The notes under the pieces are model-generated. The model ran no database searches. It had not been told where the DNA came from and saw only the letters and a program-made list of their open reading frames with translations. Below, one piece after another: positions 61,401 through 64,000 of a stretch of DNA of 64,000 nucleotides. Each line of letters starts with the position of its first letter. Within the stretch, counting starts at the first letter, position 1. Origin of the DNA: Bin87 sp034423595. Its GTDB lineage: Bacteria > Chloroflexota > Dehalococcoidia > Lucifugimonadales > UBA3495. The position numbers and the translations under genes are program-made. The stretch covers positions 4,154,001 to 4,218,000 of the forward strand of contig OZ242258.1 of assembly GCA_965207025.1 (NCBI GenBank), written 5' to 3'.

Positions 61401-63353
61401 CGCGTCGGTGGTCGAGAACCGTCCGCGCCGGGCGTTGCTGGCGCCCAGAGGGTTCGCCTCCTTCGCACCGTCGGTCCTGGTGCCGGTCCACGGCCAGTCG
61501 TTCGAGGTGCTCCTCTCGCCGCTCTCGAAGCGCCGGTCCGCCATCGCCCAGTTCTCCCAGGTGTCGGACCAGAAGCCGGCGTTGTTCGCCGCGACGCGCT
61601 CGCCGTTCAGCCAGTAGATGGGCGCGTCCGTGTGCCCGGCGTCGTTGGGGTTGGTCCGGGTGTGGTCCCGGGCGTCCACCGCGGCGGTGGAGCCCACCAC
61701 CCGGAAGTGGTCGGCGTAGCGCCGGACGGCGGCGTGCCCGTCGCGGGCCGCCTCCCGCACGTGGGCGTCGTAGACGCCGATGTCGGCGGCGGTGGCGTCG
61801 CGGTGGTCTTCGGTCATGAACAGCAGCCGGAACGTCTCGCCCGCGCCCACCCCGAGCGGCTTCAGCGGCCAGTCCAGGGGCACGGTGTAGGAGCCGTCCG
61901 CGTGGGGCAGCAGCCGGCCGTTGACGCCCATGGACAGAGTGGAGCCGCCGACCAGGACGATCCAGTTGCCGCCCCCCTGCGCGCGGATGCGAGCGTCGTT
62001 GTTGATGCTCCAGCCGGGCGCGGCGCCCGCGTCCTCGGAGTTGCTCTGCGTGAACTTCACCTGGCTGTTGCCTTCCGTGAGCCCGGCTGCGTCCAGCACG
62101 ACCCAGTACCGGGTCTCCGCCTCGAGCGCGACGCCCGGGTGCGTGAAGCGGTACGTGCCGGCCTGCCGGTTCACCCAGTCGGGATTGGCCAGGGTCCCGA
62201 CCTTCGCGCCGGGAGCCCCGTTGGCGCCCTTGTGGACGGTGACCGTCAGCTTGGAGCCGAAGTCCTCGGTGGACCGGTTGAAGGCCACGTCCACGCTGGT
62301 CAGGGTGTACCCCGAGGGGTTGCCGCCGGTGTCGAAACCCTGCGCCAGGTCCACGTGCATGCCCTGCACCAGGCCGCTCGACTGGCCGGTGTTCTTCACC
62401 AGCGGCGGGTCGTCGTCCCGCACCCGGACCGTCGCCGTCCCCAGCGACGTGGCCAGGTCGTAGTCCGACCCGTCCACCAGGGTCACCGTCACCGAGCCGT
62501 GGGCTTCGTCCACGTCGTCGTTGGTGGTGGGGATCTCCAGCGTCGCCGACCCGGTGGCCGGGATGGTGACGCTGGTGGGCAGGGTCCCGTACCCGAAGTC
62601 GCCGGTCGTGGTCACCGTGACGCTCACCGGCAGGTCTGCCGTGGGCGCCGGGACCGCCCTCAGCGTGAAGCTGGCGCTGACGCCCTCGGTGACGGCGCCG
62701 CCGCCAAGGATGCTCACCCGCGGCGGCTCCGGCTTGCTGACGCCGTCGAGGCTGATCTTCAGTGACGATACGTTGGGGGTCCACGCGCCCGTCGAGGAAG
62801 CCGTTCTCGTCCCAGCGCCGTCGGCGATGCTCCAGCCGGCCAGGCCCCCGCTGTCCTCGGCGTCCGAACCCGTCAGGCGTACCCTCGAAGAACCCTGGCC
62901 GGCGTCCATGTCGATCACCAGGAAGTAGGTGGCGCTCCCCTCAAGGTCGATGCCCGCGCTGGTGAAGGTCAGCGTCTGGTCCGAACTGGAGACGGGAAAG
63001 CTGGCGGGGTTGGTCAGCGTCCCCAGCGAGCTGCCCGGAGACCCGCCGGAGGCGGCGTGGATGCTGGCGGTCAGCGCCGAGGAACTGAAGGCGCTGTCGA
63101 TGGTGGAGAACTCCACGTCGACGCTGTGCAGGGTGTAGCCGAAGCTGCTGCCGCCGGTGGTGAACGCCTGGTGGAAGTCATTGCCCAAAAACGAGGTGCC
63201 TCCGTCCGCCTGGCCGGTGTTGGCGACGAAGGTCTGCGCCGCCTGCTGCGCGCCGGCCGGCTGCGCGGGGGTCAGCGCGAACAGCGCCGCCGCCATCATT
63301 ACGGCCAGCAGCAGCAGGGGCAGCGCCCACAGGGCGCGCCGCCGGGTCAGCAC
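55416..63353 (-). CDS. Giant secreted Calx-beta / fibronectin-III protein, copy B
   Basis: From GTG 63353 the frame encodes 2,645 residues beginning LTRRRALWALPLLLLAVMMA, a normal signal peptide with PAGAQQA at its end. Domain order follows copy A, but with only one QAFTTG repeat at the N-terminus where A has three, and four instead of five tandem Calx-beta units at the C-terminus. From 57147 to 62765 it aligns with 3227-8845 without any length change. The better start by ribosome-binding site is ATG 63453 (GAAGGTGATTAGCG), but with C8 at 63370-63377 that frame runs out of phase and ends at 63178. Expression thus depends on the GTG or on slippage. Confidence 0.82.
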   Translation of the reverse strand: MLTRRRALWALPLLLLAVMMAAALFALTPAQPAGAQQAAQTFVANTGQADGGTSFLGNDFHQAFTTGGSSFGYTLHSVDVEFSTIDSAFSSSALTASIHAASGGSPGSSLGTLTNPASFPVSSSDQTLTFTSAGIDLEGSATYFLVIDMDAGQGSSRVRLTGSDAEDSGGLAGWSIADGAGTRTASSTGAWTPNVSSLKISLDGVSKPEPPRVSILGGGAVTEGVSASFTLRAVPAPTADLPVSVTVTTTGDFGYGTLPTSVTIPATGSATLEIPTTNDDVDEAHGSVTVTLVDGSDYDLATSLGTATVRVRDDDPPLVKNTGQSSGLVQGMHVDLAQGFDTGGNPSGYTLTSVDVAFNRSTEDFGSKLTVTVHKGANGAPGAKVGTLANPDWVNRQAGTYRFTHPGVALEAETRYWVVLDAAGLTEGNSQVKFTQSNSEDAGAAPGWSINNDARIRAQGGGNWIVLVGGSTLSMGVNGRLLPHADGSYTVPLDWPLKPLGVGAGETFRLLFMTEDHRDATAADIGVYDAHVREAARDGHAAVRRYADHFRVVGSTAAVDARDHTRTNPNDAGHTDAPIYWLNGERVAANNAGFWSDTWENWAMADRRFESGERSTSNDWPWTGTRTDGAKEANPLGASNARRGRFSTTDADTGPISYNTVASTQDHAFYGISPLFRVEPTPVNAPPGEPAVMSNLGQADGAALDVTTASTVRDRAQSFTTGRNGGHYRLNSVDVEFAEIGDADAARDLRVQIWAGSGGSPGSTAADVLADLARPSMPVGSADRTFTFTYQGGDGSGLRLEPDTTYWVYVYDASVQPNSRYTLRATASNSERRQGLRLPEGWSIGDGHSSWSLYPNPAVSWSTHSEALKIGLNLGAADAFVQFRTCEGTISGNDCDTGWVIANYTRHDPPPTITLTEGGPAVTYQWQAVDPHERRHFYVASQVGEPLSHHGGYIGPGKPDRDRLMCHTGSRSPYNLGDPIVEGLGRDGIHFGYGSTAGPLLDRHDGCPFSSQSVYESDANKWRPVSLAAGQDSDAFDHGTFLIHRPHAVGHNFYENGVLYQVGGFAYPEVRVPLIIRDDDQWEQTLEFSIDDGTTWTSIEDGGLNLAFPASLNTGRKAHYFWVRTKNDPPADQDKRFSINADFAEALLRSGTSEYFRSHRVWFTSPAASHLHTFRTDSAVSAGSVTVSRTPVQVDIHVGANVVGNVTFQVEGYKLYERSDNQISTETPPKTVRTDSFSFHRTLGSCVGCQRLLGDLPDPVVERVGDLTYANLSDTGIDLSWPRVVGAEGYEVRYWSTTSPFPGVPADEAWFGAEPNDPAWNIRHLEPDTEYRAVVYYADHGATQLSTASPVIRFTTLAAGSPVEAEPASVIVERVPEVSISAAGGTITEGEDAVYTVTVNPAPDAPLDVRVGVAGPGSVVAAQHLGERTVNVPTGGSVSFTIPTVDDTGWGSNGMLGATVRFGEGYRLNRFRSYASVYIANNDLPPPPPVQLKRVSDTTATVAWKPQGDGASYLVVWHESFTGVPVLTEVTTTATEHQLTGLKPQSHYVVSVLHGTNQLDQITVRTLAAGATPKTFAVDFETPAPNTSVPVISVTADGDVTEGGDATFTVSANPAPAADLDVSVTVSQSDDSGVSLGQRTVTIPAAGYAALTVATTNDEVDEPDGSVTVTVDASANLDYRVSSSQGTAVVVVSDDDGGYTVNQGTIARVKELASQTQHGAAHVNRWNRVLLAFGEHDGTGVTGGPMTAAEAQDMADNHSSPVWDLVVVELTALEAAAAQTPPPPPTPEVSVSGGSGVTEGGDAVFTVTASPAPTANLDVSVTVSQSGDYGAATGQRTVTVPTSGSVTLTVGTTDDSTDETDGSVTATVNAGSGYTVSSSQGAATVAVSDDDAAPTPVVSVSGGSGITEGGDATFTVSANPAPAANLDVSVTVSQSGDYGATTGQRTVTVPTTGSATLTVGTTDDSTDETDGSVTATVNAGSGYTVSSTQGAATVGVADDDAPVVEEQTGYTVDPDVVARVRELASQTQHGAAHVNRWNRVLLAFGEHDGTGVTGGPMTAAQAQDMADRHSSPVWDEVVAELTALEAASAQTPPPPPTPEVSISAGSGITEGGDAVFTVTASPAPSANLAVSVTVSQSGDYGAATGQRTVTIPTTGSVTLTVGTTDDDADETDGSVTATVNAGSGYTVSSSQGAATVSVSDNDDAPTPVVSVSAGSGVTEGGDAVFTVTANPAPASSLAVSVTVSQSGDYGATTGKRTVTVPTTGSATLTVGTTDDNADEADGSVTATVDAGSGYTVSSTQGAATVAVADNDDAPTPVVSITGGSGITEGGDAVFTVTASPAPASNLAVSVTVSQSGDYGAATGKRTVTVPTTGSATLTVGSTDDSTDETDGSVTATVNAGSGYTVSSSQGAATVAVSDNDATPVVSVSAGGGVTEGGDAVFTVTASPAPAADLAVSVTVSQSGDYGATTGKRTVTVPTSGSATLTVGTTDDNADEADGSVTATVNAGSGYTVSSTQGAATVGVADDDDAAPEVEITVTVEDASAVEGDVLEFRVVLSAASAEEIRVRWYTAPAYHLLDDRAHRSDYQTTEGELVFKPGVTELTGEVWLEQDEDEEPDEYFAVEAYLPGSLVSPDAVGTMTIVDDD

Positions 63354-63369
63354 GACGCCCCCGGAAGTC

Positions 63370-63377
63370 GGGGGGGG
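63370..63377 (-). repeat. C8 homopolymer near the 5' end of giant gene B
   Basis: Eight residues where copy A has ten; flanks are otherwise the same. The two-base difference puts ATG 63453 out of frame with the signal peptide. The tract is directly next to AGGGGTAGGTATG, which is also in the IS4 element's ends. Confidence 0.8.
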
Positions 63378-63597
63378 CTGAAAGGGGTAGGTATGAAGCG
63401 TTGCCTGCTTTCCCCAGGGTCTTCAGGGTCTTCGCCATGAGCTCGGCCACCATCGCTAATCACCTTCTCGCCGCCAGGGGCTGCGTCCCGTAAAGGTTGC
63501 CCAAGGTTGCCCAAAACTGGGACCTCGCCCGGCGTCGTCCATTGTTTTCTTGAAATTGTCTTCTTGAAGCAGTAATGCTCTTGAAGCAGCAATAACG

Positions 63598-63626
63598 ATT
63601 ATCCGCGAATTCGCCGCCCGCCGCAA
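63598..63626 (-). promoter_or_regulatory. Predicted promoter for giant gene B
   Basis: TTGCGG, 17 bp, GATAAT, same as at 10709-10737. The TCTTGAA repeats follow at the same distances. Confidence 0.45.
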
Positions 63627-63683
63627 GACGGCCGCCCGGCAGGTTCGGGCATTTTCGCCAGCCTGCCGGCGCCTGGCCGGCGC

Positions 63684-63692
63684 TGGTATAAT
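63684..63692 (+). promoter_or_regulatory. Extended -10 promoter for the second Uma2 gene
   Basis: TGGTATAAT, identical to 10795-10803 and the same 79 bp from the GTG start. Confidence 0.55.
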
Positions 63693-63770
63693 CCCCCCAA
63701 CCAGCCAGCCCACCGCCCACCGGGACCCCAACGCCAGGCCCGCCCAACGCCAGATAAGCCGAGGTTCGCC

Positions 63771-64000
63771 GTGACCACCGCCGACACCAGCGCCAGCAGC
63801 AAGACCCCCAGGGCCCCGAAAGTCCGGCAACGCTTCCGCCTGCCCGACATACCCGACCGCGAGCCTGATGAAGTGACCCAGTTCGACCACATTGCGAAGA
63901 CCGGCAACGCCCACTACCTGGCCCAACACCTGGGCCACCCGGAGACCACCCTGGTGGAGGCCGACCGCTGGATCGCCCCGGACGCCGCTTTCGACAAGCG
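63771..64000 (+). CDS. Uma2-family nuclease-like protein, second copy (runs off the window)
   Basis: GTG 63771 begins MTTADTSASSKTP and continues with FRLPDIPDREPDEVTQFDH and NAHYLAQHLGHPETTLVEAD, almost as in the copy at 10882. Between residues 13 and 20 it has a three-residue longer, altered segment (RAPKVRQRF against QAPGRF). Only the first 76 codons are in the window, before the catalytic part. It confirms that the divergent giant gene-Uma2 pair is duplicated. Confidence 0.8.
   Translation, partial: MTTADTSASSKTPRAPKVRQRFRLPDIPDREPDEVTQFDHIAKTGNAHYLAQHLGHPETTLVEADRWIAPDAAFDK

Noticed and set aside
1..64000. Diversity-generating retroelement as a source of giant-protein variation
   Set aside because: No reverse transcriptase gene and no template/variable repeat pair with A-specific changes is visible.
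1..64000. tRNA or rRNA genes as integration sites
   Set aside because: I found no cloverleaf with a GGTTCRANTCC-type arm and no rRNA segments; a covariance search was not possible.

Overview
This is a GC-rich bacterial window (64 kb) with few tRNA- or core-type genes and much accessory DNA. It contains giant secreted Calx-beta/fibronectin-type proteins, a Uma2-family nuclease, replication-relaxation proteins, large serine recombinases and a SurA-like lipid-side chaperone fragment. That mix is what I would expect from an uncultivated marine or sponge-associated Chloroflexota (Dehalococcoidia/SAR202-like). This placement is inference from gene style only; no rRNA or core marker is present.

Layout. 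(1) 0-11.6 kb, 'locus 1': a four-helix membrane protein, a 3,132-residue secreted Calx-beta protein (copy A) on the minus strand, and a divergent Uma2 nuclease gene. (2) 11.6-17.3 kb: gene remnants, a ~490 bp direct repeat present twice, an IS110-family transposase with a structured leader, a short RHH gene and an unnamed two-gene overlapping cassette. (3) 17.3-19.3 kb: a putative type II restriction-modification pair, with a beta-class DNA methyltransferase that looks leaderless and a convergent PD-(D/E)xK nuclease candidate. (4) 19.6-28.0 kb: two related mobile modules arranged as an inverted repeat (replication-relaxation gene, HTH/coiled-coil gene, serine recombinase). They meet tail to tail at an imperfect palindrome near 23.49 kb; the left module is decayed, the right one intact. 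(5) 28.4-32 kb: a frameshifted MFS transporter, a membrane-anchored SurA_N-like protein and an HTH/coiled-coil protein behind a field of short GATTGCAG-like repeats. (6) 32.1-43.8 kb: a type I restriction-modification operon (hsdM, hsdS, hsdR) interleaved with a HigB toxin, a HigA-IrrE fusion antitoxin, a GIY-YIG protein, an HsdS fused to an N-terminal nucleotidyltransferase, an hsdS 3' vestige and a DUF433/DUF5615 toxin-antitoxin pair. (7) 44.2-64 kb, 'locus 2': an expanded paralogue of locus 1, with the same membrane protein, an 820-residue Calx-beta protein, a Calx-beta gene split by an IS4-family element with a perfect 11 bp target duplication, a second giant gene (copy B) and the start of a second Uma2 gene.

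The most notable points are these. Copies A and B of the giant gene differ by C10 versus C8 in a homopolymer between the best ribosome-binding site and the signal peptide, which suggests slippage-controlled expression. The type I system carries a nucleotidyltransferase-HsdS fusion and embedded toxin-antitoxin genes. The methyltransferase promoter holds three GACGTC palindromes. The two paralogous loci are long direct repeats flanking the whole 32 kb mobile/defence island. All family assignments come from reading motifs by eye; no database search was run.
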